From an uncultured Clostridia bacterium (lineage in GTDB: Bacteria > Bacillota > Clostridia > Christensenellales > Aristaeellaceae), in the NCBI GenBank assembly GCA_934615145.1, contig CAKTTM010000051.1, positions 1-9,747 of the forward strand: a stretch of DNA of 9,747 nt, in the 5' to 3' direction. A program made the position numbers and the translations under genes. This document shows positions 1-6,849 of this stretch, in pieces. Within the stretch, counting starts at the first letter, position 1, and the number at the start of each line of letters is the position of its first letter. Below the pieces are notes generated by a model. That model did no database searches and was not told where the DNA came from. It saw nothing but the letters and a program-made list of their open reading frames with translations.

Positions 1-558
1 GGCTATGTGGGCCAGACCGCCATCAAGACCAAGGAGGTCATCGACAAGGCGCTGGGCGGCGTGCTCTTCATCGACGAGGCCTATGCCTTGACCACCCGCG
101 GCCCGCAGGACTATGGCCAGGAGGCGGTGGAGACCCTGCTCAAAGCCATGGAGGACAACCGTGACGACCTGGTGGTGATCGTGGCCGGCTATGTCGATCT
201 GATGAATGACTTTGTGCACTCCAACCCCGGCCTGGAGAGCCGCTTCAACCGCTTCATGTATTTCCCCGACTACACCATCGACGAGATGATGGGCATATTC
301 GACCTGCGCTGCAAGAGCTCGGGCTATGTGTTGGCCGAGGACGCGCGGGAGCCCCTCAAAGAGATCATCAAGGCCGAGAGCGAGGACAACATAGGCTTTG
401 GCAACGCCCGCGGCGTGCGCAACCTCTTTGAGCAGGCCGTGGCCCGCCAGGCCAACCGACTGGCCCGGCAGGAGAGCGTGACCAGGGAAGAGCTGATGGA
501 GATCAGGCAAGAAGATTTGAGCGAGCCCGAGGAGGAAGAGAACGACAAGGAGGCCTGA
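1..558 (+). CDS. CbxX/CfxQ (SpoVK-like) AAA+ ATPase, 3' part
   Basis: C-terminal 185 or so residues of an AAA+ ATPase; the frame is open from base 1, so the Walker A part lies outside the window. Numbering from the first visible codon, a YVGQTA segment (2-7) leads into a Walker B motif LFIDEA (22-27). The NPGLESRF segment (75-82) has the arginine-finger arrangement of this family, and GNARGVRN (134-141) fits sensor 2. The acidic, Glu-rich tail is not conserved. The family includes SpoVK of spore formers and the Rubisco activase CbbX; with no Rubisco gene in view, the SpoVK-like group is the better guess, but the substrate is unknown. It ends in TGA one base before the next ATG, and that gene's ribosome binding site lies inside its last codons, so the two are probably co-transcribed and translationally coupled. 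Confidence 0.9.
   Translation, partial: GYVGQTAIKTKEVIDKALGGVLFIDEAYALTTRGPQDYGQEAVETLLKAMEDNRDDLVVIVAGYVDLMNDFVHSNPGLESRFNRFMYFPDYTIDEMMGIFDLRCKSSGYVLAEDAREPLKEIIKAESEDNIGFGNARGVRNLFEQAVARQANRLARQESVTREELMEIRQEDLSEPEEEENDKEA
547..553 (+). promoter_or_regulatory. Ribosome binding site inside the AAA ATPase gene
   Basis: AAGGAGG lies 6 bases before the ATG at 560 and within the final codons of the upstream ATPase gene. It fixes the start of the secreted protein and supports coupled translation. Confidence 0.8.
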
Positions 559-559
559 A

Positions 560-1651
560 ATGAGGGGATGGCGGCGCTGGGTCTGCCTGATGCTGCTGAT
601 CTGCCTGCTGCCGCTATGGGCTGGCGCGCAGGCGATACCGACCGACGAGGCGGGCAAGCCGCTCAATGTCAGCGGCCAATGCCTCTACCAGGACAGGCTG
701 CTGCTGTGGACGGGCAAGACGCTCTACCAGTGGACGCAGACGGAGGGCGCACGGGTATTGGGCCAGGCGCCTGAGGGCACAGCTTTCACCCATCTGGTGG
801 CAGAGGATGACAGGCTCTATGGCTATGACATGATGTCAAGGCTGCTCTATCCGCTGAGGCTGGATGAGGGCGGCCTCTACGCTGGGCAGCCGCTTTCACT
901 CATCGCGGATCTGTTCGACGATCCGCAGAACGAGGATCTATCGCCCGACGCGCTGGTGCTGGTGGGGCAGCGCCTCTACGCGCTCTACCGGCCAGGCTAC
1001 TTGGGCGGCTGGCAGGGGCTGATCTACGCCTTTGATATGCATAGCGGCCAGGGCCGCAGCCTGGACATTCCCTTCCCCCAGGCGCTGTGCCGCGGGCCGG
1101 GCGATACGCTGTGGCTGATGAGCCATGACCACCGCTCGGCCAGTGACACGCTGGACAAGTCAGATGATATGCCTGGCCTGCTGCGCCTGGATACGCACAG
1201 CGGTGAGCTGAGCGATTGGGGGCGCTTCAAGCAGCCCTTTGACAACATGGACCTGCCCGAGATGCCTTATGATGAGCAGACAGGCGATCTATACTATGCC
1301 ATGTCGGGCCGCCTCTGGCGGCGTGATCGGGATGGGCAGGAGCATATCGCAGCCCTCTTGCCCCAGCTGGACGGCATGAGCGGCGCTGGCAAGCCCCTGC
1401 TGCTCCTGCATGACGGCAGCCTCTCCCTCATCAGCCGCGGCCAGGCCCAGCTGATGAGCCCTGAGGCCCAGCAAAGCATGCTGGCCTCTGCGCCGCTGAC
1501 GCTCTATGGCGTCAGCGATATCAGTCAGCACGAGAAGATCATGCAGTCCCTGCCCGACCTGGCCATCCAGCGGATGGATCAGCATTGGGAGGGCCCCGGT
1601 CAACTGGGCCAGCAGCTGGCCGGCGGCGCCAGCGACATCGATGTGCTCTAG
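560..1651 (+). CDS. Secreted beta-propeller/solute-binding fusion, N-terminal part up to an in-frame TAG
   Basis: 363 residues before an amber codon. Residues 1-25 form a signal peptide: a charged MRGWRRW start, a Leu-rich core, and likely cleavage after AGAQA. No lipobox Cys is seen, so the product would be released or held by a partner rather than lipidated. About residues 40-310 contain repeated short strand patterns (LYQDRLLLWTGKTLYQW, DDRLYGYD, GQRLYALYRPG, GDLYYAMSGRLWRRD) typical of a beta-propeller; I infer this from pattern only. From about 315 (LTLYGVSDISQHEKIMQSLPDLAIQRMD) the sequence resembles the first lobe of an ABC sugar-type solute-binding protein, and it stops in mid-domain at DIDVL. 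The same frame stays open after the TAG to 2761, so this is very probably the first half of one 733-codon gene, broken or read through. No transporter permease or ATPase genes are in view. Confidence 0.75.
   Translation: MRGWRRWVCLMLLICLLPLWAGAQAIPTDEAGKPLNVSGQCLYQDRLLLWTGKTLYQWTQTEGARVLGQAPEGTAFTHLVAEDDRLYGYDMMSRLLYPLRLDEGGLYAGQPLSLIADLFDDPQNEDLSPDALVLVGQRLYALYRPGYLGGWQGLIYAFDMHSGQGRSLDIPFPQALCRGPGDTLWLMSHDHRSASDTLDKSDDMPGLLRLDTHSGELSDWGRFKQPFDNMDLPEMPYDEQTGDLYYAMSGRLWRRDRDGQEHIAALLPQLDGMSGAGKPLLLLHDGSLSLISRGQAQLMSPEAQQSMLASAPLTLYGVSDISQHEKIMQSLPDLAIQRMDQHWEGPGQLGQQLAGGASDIDVL
1649..1651 (+). other. In-frame amber (TAG) codon interrupting the solute-binding domain
   Basis: TAG falls at codon 364 of an otherwise continuous frame from 560 to 2761 and is followed by CTG, so the base after the stop is C, a weak termination context in bacteria. 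Homology-like sequence continues without a shift on both sides. None of the complete genes visible here ends in TAG; they use TGA or TAA. It could be a nonsense mutation, a sequencing error, or a recoded or suppressed codon. Confidence 0.9.
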
Positions 1652-2761
1652 CTGGGCAGCCATCTGGACGAAACCCAGCGCCTGATCGAGAAGGGCTATC
1701 TGACGGACATCTCAGGCAGCCGGGCGGCGCTGCGGCATCAGGCGCGCTGCTACCCCCTGATACAGCAAAGCGCCGAAGGCGAAGGCGGCATCTACCTGCT
1801 GCCGGTCAAGGTGGACAGCAGCGCCTATACCTATCGCCCGGCGCTCTTTGAGCGGCTGGGGCTCACAGTGCCCCGCAGCTTTGAGGCGCTCTGTGAGCTG
1901 CTGCAGCGCTGGCAGGATGAGCTGCAGGACGAGCACCCGGACATGCAGCCCCTGATGCTGGGCCAGCCCAGGCGGCATATGATGACCCAGGCCATCGAGC
2001 TCACCTTCCTGGCGCAGCAGGTCAGGGGCGACAGCCTGCGCTTTGACGACCCCCTGCTGCGTGATTTGCTCAGCCGGGCGCTGGCGCTCGATCTGCCGGA
2101 CTTGACCTGGGCTGACAACGACTATGGCTTCATGAACAAGCTGCCGCTGATCAGCTACACCAACTTGTCGCTGGGCAGCCTGAGCAGCAGCGCGGGCTGG
2201 GGCCCGGATGAGCAGGTGCTGCCCCTGCTGCTCAAGCCCTCGGAAACCCTGCCCGCCATCCTGCCGCTGCAGCTCAGCTATCTGGGCATCTACGCCGCCA
2301 GCGACGCGCCCGACAGGGCCCTGCGCTACCTGGAGGCCGCCATCCCAGCGCTTGACTACGAGACGCGCGTCAAGCTCTACCCGGATTTCAACGAGCCGCT
2401 GCAGCTGCCCGGCATGGAAGGCATATTGGCCCGCTTCGATAGCCAGATAGCGGCCCTGGAGCAGCAGATCAAATCGGCACAGGGCGCGGAGAAGACCGAG
2501 CTGGAGCGCCAGCTGGAGGACAAGCGCCTGGCCCGCGCGCAGCAGGCCAGCATGCGCTGGCACCTGAGCCCGGACATCATCGCCAGCTACCGCGACATGA
2601 TGGCGCAGGCCTTGATTCTCACCCGCGAAAGTCATACCATCATAGAGCAGCCGGACTTCCGCCAGCTGATCGATCGCCTGCATGAGGGGCAGATCGACCT
2701 GGACGCCTTCATTGAGGAGGCCCAGGGCAAGCTGCGCCTGATGCAGCTGGAAGCGCAATAA
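1652..2761 (+). pseudogene. C-terminal part of the solute-binding domain, no start of its own
   Basis: Continues the frame of the upstream secreted protein immediately after the TAG. It begins LGSHLDETQRLIEKGYLTDIS, which resembles the segment of ABC sugar-binding proteins where a modelled loop is followed by the gully/GYL-x-DL pattern. Further on are a YLLPV segment and a helical region near 2430-2530 that is rich in Gln, Glu and Lys and may form a short coiled coil. It ends with IDLDAFIEEAQGKLRLMQLE, like the usual last helix of these proteins. The first GTG at 1811 has no recognisable ribosome binding site and would begin mid-domain, so independent translation is unlikely. Function as a ligand-binding lobe depends on reading through the TAG. 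The ligand cannot be predicted. Confidence 0.7.
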
Positions 2762-2787
2762 CTGAACACAAGGAGCCATCACTTAAC

Positions 2788-3831
2788 ATGATCGACTTTC
2801 GCAATGACTATTCACAGGGCGCGGCGCCCCAGGTGCTGGACTATCTGATCAAGCTGGGCGACCGCAGCTTCCGCGGCTATGGCGAGGACGAGCTCTGCCG
2901 CGCCGCCAAGAACCGCCTGCGCGAGATGGTGGGCATGCAGCGCGCCGCCCTGCACTTCGTCTCCGGCGGCACGCAGGCCAACCTGATCGTCCTGGCCGCC
3001 ATGCTGCGCCCCCATCAGGGTGTCATCGCCGCCGACACCGGTCACATCAGCGTGCACGAGGCCGGCGCCATCGAGGCCACCGGCCACAAGGTGCTGGCCC
3101 TCCCCCACCGCGAGGGCAAGCTGGACCCCTTGGGCATACAGCGTCTGGTCGACAGCCACATCGCCGACGAGAGCTTTGAGCACATGGTGCAGCCCCGCGC
3201 CGTCTACCTCTCAAACGCCACCGAGCTGGGCACCGTTTACACCAAGGACGAGCTGCGCGCCATCAGCCAGGTCTGCCGTCGCAAGGGCCTGCTGCTCTAC
3301 CTCGACGGCGCCAGGCTGGGCTACGCCATGGCAAGTGAGGCCTGCGACCTCACGCTGCCCGACATCGCTGGCTGCTGCGACGCCTTCTCCATCGGCCTGA
3401 CCAAGCAGGGCGCGCTCTTTGGCGAGGCCATCGTCATCATCAACACCTCCCTTCAAAAGGATTTCCGCTACCTCATCAAGCAGCGCGGCGCCATGCTGGC
3501 CAAGGGCTGGCTGATGGGCGCGCAGTTTGAGGCGCTGTTTGAGGGGGATCTGTATTGGCAGCTGTCGCGGCACGCGCTGGCGCTGGCCGGACGGCTCAAG
3601 GAGGGCCTGAGCAAGCTGGGGGTGCCGTTTTTGGCCGACTCGCCCACCAATCAGCTGTTTCCGATCTTTGATGAAGAGGTGATCGAGCGCCTGGCCAAGG
3701 ACTATGGCTTTAACAGGATCGAGAGCCTGGCGGACGGCAGGGCGGCGATTAGGTTCGTGACGCATTGGGGCAGTAAGGCCGAAGATGTGGAGGCTTTGAT
3801 CAGGGATGTGGGCAAGGCGCTGGGGCGGTGA
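2788..3831 (+). CDS. Threonine aldolase / beta-eliminating lyase family PLP enzyme
   Basis: 347 residues, the usual length for low-specificity L-threonine aldolases, which split L-threonine or L-allo-threonine to glycine and acetaldehyde using pyridoxal phosphate. Visible family features are SGGTQAN (59-65, phosphate-binding loop), the His-rich ADTGHISVHEAGA segment (82-94; His86 is the likely residue stacking on the cofactor), YLDGARLGYA (171-180, Asp173 contacting the pyridine nitrogen), and GLTKQGALFGEA (203-214, Lys206 as the Schiff-base lysine). The C-terminal IRFVTHW (321-327) fits the small domain. AAGGAG at 2770-2775 lies 12 bases before ATG, a long spacing, but no better start is present. 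It lies 26 bases after the binding-protein gene and is followed by a hairpin. Family assignment is firm; exact substrate is not, since related beta-eliminating lyases share this fold. Confidence 0.92.
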   Translation: MIDFRNDYSQGAAPQVLDYLIKLGDRSFRGYGEDELCRAAKNRLREMVGMQRAALHFVSGGTQANLIVLAAMLRPHQGVIAADTGHISVHEAGAIEATGHKVLALPHREGKLDPLGIQRLVDSHIADESFEHMVQPRAVYLSNATELGTVYTKDELRAISQVCRRKGLLLYLDGARLGYAMASEACDLTLPDIAGCCDAFSIGLTKQGALFGEAIVIINTSLQKDFRYLIKQRGAMLAKGWLMGAQFEALFEGDLYWQLSRHALALAGRLKEGLSKLGVPFLADSPTNQLFPIFDEEVIERLAKDYGFNRIESLADGRAAIRFVTHWGSKAEDVEALIRDVGKALGR

Positions 3832-3856
3832 GAGCATCGAACCTCAGGTAACAGAA

Positions 3857-3888
3857 AAAGGGGCGGGATATGATGATCCTGCCCCTTT
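3857..3888. terminator. Probable bidirectional terminator between convergent units
   Basis: A 13-bp stem (3857-3869 with 3876-3888, one G-T/G-U position) encloses a 6-base loop. Read on the - strand the stem is followed by five T residues, which suits termination of the gpmI transcript. Read on the + strand the T run is only the three bases within the stem, so the signal is weaker for the threonine aldolase unit. Confidence 0.7.
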
Positions 3889-3920
3889 GACGTATGTGCT
3901 TTAGTTGTTGTGTGGAGCCC

Positions 3921-4022
3921 GCCGCAAAGATTGGCTTCGCTGTCTTTGCTCAGGGGAATTGGGCTGCGGCCCAGGCCCTGGGGCTGCCCGCCCCAGACCC
4001 CGGCAAGGGATTTCATCCCTTG
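3921..4022 (-). repeat. Composite four-hairpin intergenic element, copy 1
   Basis: Read on the - strand (4022 to 3921), four hairpins follow in order. H1 has a 7-bp stem with loop GAA (4005-4021), extendable by C4004-G4022. H2 has a CTGGGGC stem (3978-3996), H3 is TGGGC-CGCA-GCCCA (3973-3960), and H4 is a 26-bp imperfect palindrome with GCAAAGA/TCTTTGC arms (3924-3949). The same order recurs at 6375-6488 in the other orientation. It lies between the gpmI stop and the terminator at 3857-3888, so it would form the 3' untranslated region of gpmI mRNA. No coding content is seen. Confidence 0.75.
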
Positions 4023-4044
4023 ACCCCTCTTTGGCTTTGACTTC

Positions 4045-5583
4045 TCAGATGATGGATTCTCCCGTCATCTGCTCTGGCTTACTCAGGCCCATCGCCTTGA
4101 GCATCGTGGGCGCGATGTCGCACAGCCGCCCGCCCTCTCTCAGCTGGCGCCCCACAAACTCCTCCCCGCAGGCCACAAAAGGCACCGGGTTGGTCGTGTG
4201 CGCCGTGAAGGGCTCGCCCGTCTCGTAATCGATCATCTGATCGGCATTGCCGTGGTCCGCCGTCACAAAGGCCCTGCCGCCCAGGCGCAGTATCTCGTCG
4301 ACCAGTATGCCCATGTCCTGATCCACTTCCCGCACCGCTTGCTCCGCCGCCGCCATGATGCCCGTGTGACCCACCATGTCGCAGTTGGCGAAGTTCAAGA
4401 TCATCACATCGTACTTGCCCGACCGTATCGCCGCCAGCGCCTCCTGCGTCACCTCCGGCGCTGACATCTCCGGCTTCAAGTCAAATGTCGCCACCTTGCT
4501 GCTGGGCACCAGGATGCGATCCTCGCCCTCATTGGGCGCCTCCACCCCGCCGTTAAAGAAGAAGGTGACATGCGCGTACTTCTGCGTTTCCGCGATGTGC
4601 AGCTGCGTCTTACCGTGCTCCGCCAGGTACTGGCCCAGCGTGTTGTCCAGGTTTTCCGGGCCGTTGACGATGCGCAGGTTCTTGAATGTCACATCGTACT
4701 GCGTCATCGTGACAAACTGCAGCGGCATGAAGCCCTTCTGCCGGGCAAAGCCGGTGAAGGCCTCATCCACAAAGCAGCGGGTCAGCTGCCGGGCGCGGTC
4801 GGGCCTGAAGTTAAAGAAGATCACGCTGTCATGCGCGTTTACCGTGCCCACCGGCTGGCCGCCCTGCACCACCACTGTGGGGCGGACGAACTCATCGGTC
4901 TCCTGCTTGTCATAGCTCTGCTGCACCGCCTGCTGGGCGCTGAGCGCCTGCACGCCCTGGCCCATCACGATGGCGTCGTAGCCCAGCTGCACCCGCGGCC
5001 AGATGTTGTCGCGGTCCATGCCGTAAAAGCGGCCCTGGATGCTGGCGATCTGGCCCACGCCGATGCGCCGCATCTGCTGCTCGAGCTCCTTGACGAAACC
5101 CAGGCCGCTGGAGGGCGGCACATCGCGGCCGTCCAGCAGCGCGTGCACATACACGCGGCTCAGACCCCTCTGCTTAGCCATCTCCAGCAGCGCGTACAGG
5201 TGCGTATTATGGCTGTGCACGCCGCCGTCGGACAGCAGGCCGATCAGGTGCAGCGCCGTGCCCTGGCGCTTGGCCTCGTCCATGGCCCAGATCAGCGCTT
5301 CCTTTTGATAGAGCTCGCCATCGGCGATGTCCTTGGTGATGCGGGTGAGCTCCTGATAGACCACGCGGCCGGCGCCGATGTTGAGGTGGCCGACCTCGCT
5401 ATTGCCCATCTGGCCCTCGGGCAGGCCAACATCCATCCCGCTGGCGCCCAGCTGCGTGTGCGGGTACTTGGCCATCAGGCGGTCCAGGTTGGGCGTGCCG
5501 GCCGCCGTGATGGCGTTGCCGACGGGGTTTGGGTTAATGCCGAAACCATCCATGATGATCAGGGCGGTCATTTGCTTAGGCAT
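4045..5583 (-). CDS. gpmI: 2,3-bisphosphoglycerate-independent phosphoglycerate mutase
   Basis: 512 residues, the normal length of the cofactor-independent, manganese-dependent enzyme that interconverts 3- and 2-phosphoglycerate in glycolysis. The alkaline-phosphatase-fold metal and catalytic residues are visible: Asp12 (IMDGFG), the phospho-acceptor Ser62 in GNSEVGH, Asp402 and His406 (NFANCDMVGH), Asp443 and His444 (ADHGNAD, 442-448), and His462 (AHTTNPVPF). These match the two metal sites known for the Bacillus enzyme to within one residue. The ATG lies 10 bases after the tpiA stop with an AGAGG-type ribosome binding site overlapping that stop, so the two are co-transcribed. Enolase does not follow; the transcript runs into the repeat element and then the hairpin at 3857-3888. 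Confidence 0.97.
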   Translation of the reverse strand: MPKQMTALIIMDGFGINPNPVGNAITAAGTPNLDRLMAKYPHTQLGASGMDVGLPEGQMGNSEVGHLNIGAGRVVYQELTRITKDIADGELYQKEALIWAMDEAKRQGTALHLIGLLSDGGVHSHNTHLYALLEMAKQRGLSRVYVHALLDGRDVPPSSGLGFVKELEQQMRRIGVGQIASIQGRFYGMDRDNIWPRVQLGYDAIVMGQGVQALSAQQAVQQSYDKQETDEFVRPTVVVQGGQPVGTVNAHDSVIFFNFRPDRARQLTRCFVDEAFTGFARQKGFMPLQFVTMTQYDVTFKNLRIVNGPENLDNTLGQYLAEHGKTQLHIAETQKYAHVTFFFNGGVEAPNEGEDRILVPSSKVATFDLKPEMSAPEVTQEALAAIRSGKYDVMILNFANCDMVGHTGIMAAAEQAVREVDQDMGILVDEILRLGGRAFVTADHGNADQMIDYETGEPFTAHTTNPVPFVACGEEFVGRQLREGGRLCDIAPTMLKAMGLSKPEQMTGESII

Positions 5584-5593
5584 GTGTTTCCTC

Positions 5594-6346
5594 TCAGTCC
5601 TGGTAGTTGACGACCTTGGCGAAGTCCTCGGCCTTGAGCGAGGCGCCGCCGATCAGGCCACCGTCGATCTCAGGCTGGGCCATCAGGCCCTTGACATTCT
5701 TGGGGTTCATGCTGCCGCCGTACTGTATGCGCACCTTGTTGGCGGTGGCCTTGCCGTAGACGGAGGCGATGGCCTTGCGGATGACGCCGATGGTTTCATT
5801 AGCCTGCTCGTCGGTGGCGGTAAGCCCCGTGCCGATGGCCCAGACCGGCTCATAGGCGATGACCAGCTTGGCCACCTGCTTGGCGTCCAGGCCGCTGAGC
5901 GCGATCAGGGTCTGGTAGCTGACCAGGGCGTTGGTGTAGCCCGCTTCGCGCTGCTCTTTCTTTTCGCCCACGCAGACGATGGGGGTCAGGCCGGCTGCCA
6001 CCGCGGCCTTGGTGCGCAGGTTGACGGTCTCGTCCGTCTCGCCAAAGTACTGCCTGCGCTCGCTGTGGCCGATGATGACATGGCTGACGCCTGCGGCCTT
6101 GAGCATCTCGGCGCTGGTTTCGCCCGTGTAGGCGCCGGAGGCCGCGAAGTGCACATTCTGCGCCCCGACTTTGATCTTGCTGCCCTTCACAGCCTGGACG
6201 GCGGCCGGGATGTCGATGGCCGGCACGCAGACGACGACGGTGGCGGCGGCGTCCTTGACCAGGGGCTTGAGGGCATTGATGAGCTCGGTGGCCTCGGCGG
6301 GGGTCTTGTTCATTTTCCAGTTGCCGGCAATAATTGGTGTACGCAA
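5594..6346 (-). CDS. tpiA: Triosephosphate isomerase with TTG start
   Basis: 250 residues, the standard length. It interconverts dihydroxyacetone phosphate and glyceraldehyde 3-phosphate. The N-terminus reads (M)[14 protein letters not shown] with Asn9 and Lys11; the catalytic pair is His94 (GHSERR) and Glu166 ([10 protein letters not shown], with loop 6 following). Phosphate-binding GGS (210-212) and GG (233-234) are present. The frame is open upstream to 6568, but that part translates repeat DNA and has no family similarity. The TTG at 6346-6344 is preceded by AGGAGGA (6361-6355) at 8-base spacing and places the protein start exactly where the family begins. gpmI follows after 10 bases. The gene is separated from pgk by about 500 bases of hairpin-rich DNA, unlike the close packing usual in this operon type. 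Confidence 0.97.
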   Translation of the reverse strand: MRTPIIAGNWKMNKTPAEATELINALKPLVKDAAATVVVCVPAIDIPAAVQAVKGSKIKVGAQNVHFAASGAYTGETSAEMLKAAGVSHVIIGHSERRQYFGETDETVNLRTKAAVAAGLTPIVCVGEKKEQREAGYTNALVSYQTLIALSGLDAKQVAKLVIAYEPVWAIGTGLTATDEQANETIGVIRKAIASVYGKATANKVRIQYGGSMNPKNVKGLMAQPEIDGGLIGGASLKAEDFAKVVNYQD

Positions 6347-6354
6347 GGTGAAAG

Positions 6355-6361
6355 TCCTCCT
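6355..6361 (-). promoter_or_regulatory. Strong ribosome binding site that fixes the tpiA TTG start
   Basis: AGGAGGA on the - strand, 8 bases before the TTG, directly downstream of a T-rich stretch. No ATG or GTG in frame lies close enough to use it. Confidence 0.85.
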
Positions 6362-6374
6362 AAAAAAATGGGTT

Positions 6375-6488
6375 AAGGGCTGAAAGCCCTTGCGCGGGGC
6401 ATGGGGGCGCGTAGCCCCCATCGTCCCCTCTCGGGCCGCAGCCCGATGAAAACATGCGAGCAAAGACAGCGAAGCGAATCTTTGCGGC
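6375..6488 (+). repeat. Composite four-hairpin intergenic element, copy 2
   Basis: Four hairpins in the same order as in the 3921-4022 copy, but on the + strand. H1 is AAGGGCT-GAA-AGCCCTT (6375-6391), H2 is ATGGGGGC with its complement (6401-6421), H3 is TCGGGC-CGCA-GCCCGA (6431-6446), and H4 is the palindrome with GCAAAGA/TCTTTGC arms (6460-6485). The 31 bases around H4 differ from copy 1 at a single position. It sits just upstream of the tpiA ribosome binding site and would be in the tpiA leader on a pgk-tpiA-gpmI transcript. Confidence 0.78.
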
Positions 6489-6564
6489 ACTATCATACCC
6501 GATATTTGGCAGCAGAGGCCATATACGGGCTTATTTGCGCTCATAAAGCGCAGTGAAAACCGAC
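6489..6564. other. AT-richer spacer between facing terminal palindromes
   Basis: Less GC-rich than its surroundings. It contains one hairpin, TGCGCT-cataa-AGCGCA (6536-6552), and a TATGAT-like -10 hexamer on the - strand (6497-6492) without a convincing -35, so a tpiA promoter here is possible but weak. No gene seen. Confidence 0.4.
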
Positions 6565-6590
6565 GCAAAGAATCGCTTCGCTGTCTTTGC
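6565..6590 (+). repeat. Third copy of the terminal palindrome (H4)
   Basis: A 26-bp imperfect palindrome with GCAAAGA and TCTTTGC arms, nearly identical to the H4 modules at 3924-3949 and 6460-6485. It faces the 6460-6485 copy, so the pair forms an inverted repeat of about 26 bp around 79 bases. It is not followed by the other three hairpin modules in recognisable form. Confidence 0.8.
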
Positions 6591-6849
6591 GGCTTGAGTG
6601 GATCAGTTTGGCTAGGGTGAGGCTATCAAACAATCCGCGCCTCACCTTCGCCATGTCACATGCGGCGCGCTTTGCGCTTGCATGTTCTGTGGCTCAGGTG
6701 ACCCTCAGTTCAGCATGGTCGCTTTCCGCGCTCGCGGGTGCTCGCTTGAAAGCTCGCTGCTTCACTGGGCTGCCGCCCGCCTTCATCGCCCACTGGGCGC
6801 GGCGGGCTCAGCCCCCTTGACCCATCCTCGGGCTTCGCCCGATTAACCT
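6591..6849. other. Gene-free, hairpin-rich spacer between pgk and tpiA
   Basis: No supportable gene. Inverted repeats include GGTGAGGC/GCCTCACC (6616-6646), ACATGC/GCATGT enclosing GCGC/GCGC (6658-6685), and a nested pair with GCCCGCC/GGCGGGC outside (6775-6807) and GCCC/GGGC inside (6788-6798). A compact TCGGGC-GAA-GCCCGA hairpin on the - strand (6842-6828) begins 7 bases after the pgk stop. None is followed by a proper T run, so readthrough from pgk is likely; mRNA-stabilising or processing roles are a guess. Confidence 0.5.

Noticed and set aside
1811..2761. Separate gene starting at the GTG at 1811
   Set aside because: No ribosome binding site, start would lie within the binding-protein fold, and the frame is continuous with the upstream half through one TAG.
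1712..2782. 356-codon open frame on the - strand opposite the binding-protein gene
   Set aside because: The + strand frame has signal peptide and binding-protein-like ends; the - strand one is Gln/Leu/Ala-rich without motifs.
3919..4030. Whole hairpin cluster as a simple rho-independent terminator or a CRISPR-like array
   Set aside because: There is no T run after any of its stems, and no regularly spaced identical repeats; the nearby 3857-3888 hairpin is a better terminator.
4570..5610. 346-codon open frame on the + strand opposite gpmI
   Set aside because: It is antisense to a clear gpmI with all metal-site residues, has Leu/Ala/His-rich low-complexity composition and no domain pattern; GC-rich codon bias creates such frames.
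5378..6376. 332-codon open frame on the + strand opposite tpiA
   Set aside because: Antisense to tpiA, Gly/Asp/Ala-rich composition, no ribosome binding site or motif.
6347..6568. 74-codon N-terminal extension of tpiA
   Set aside because: Translates the composite repeat and does not resemble triosephosphate isomerase; the TTG with its strong ribosome binding site is the better start.
6587..6820. 77-codon open frame in the pgk-tpiA spacer
   Set aside because: Its sequence follows the inverted repeats, it has no ribosome binding site and begins at the end of a repeat copy; not supportable as a gene.
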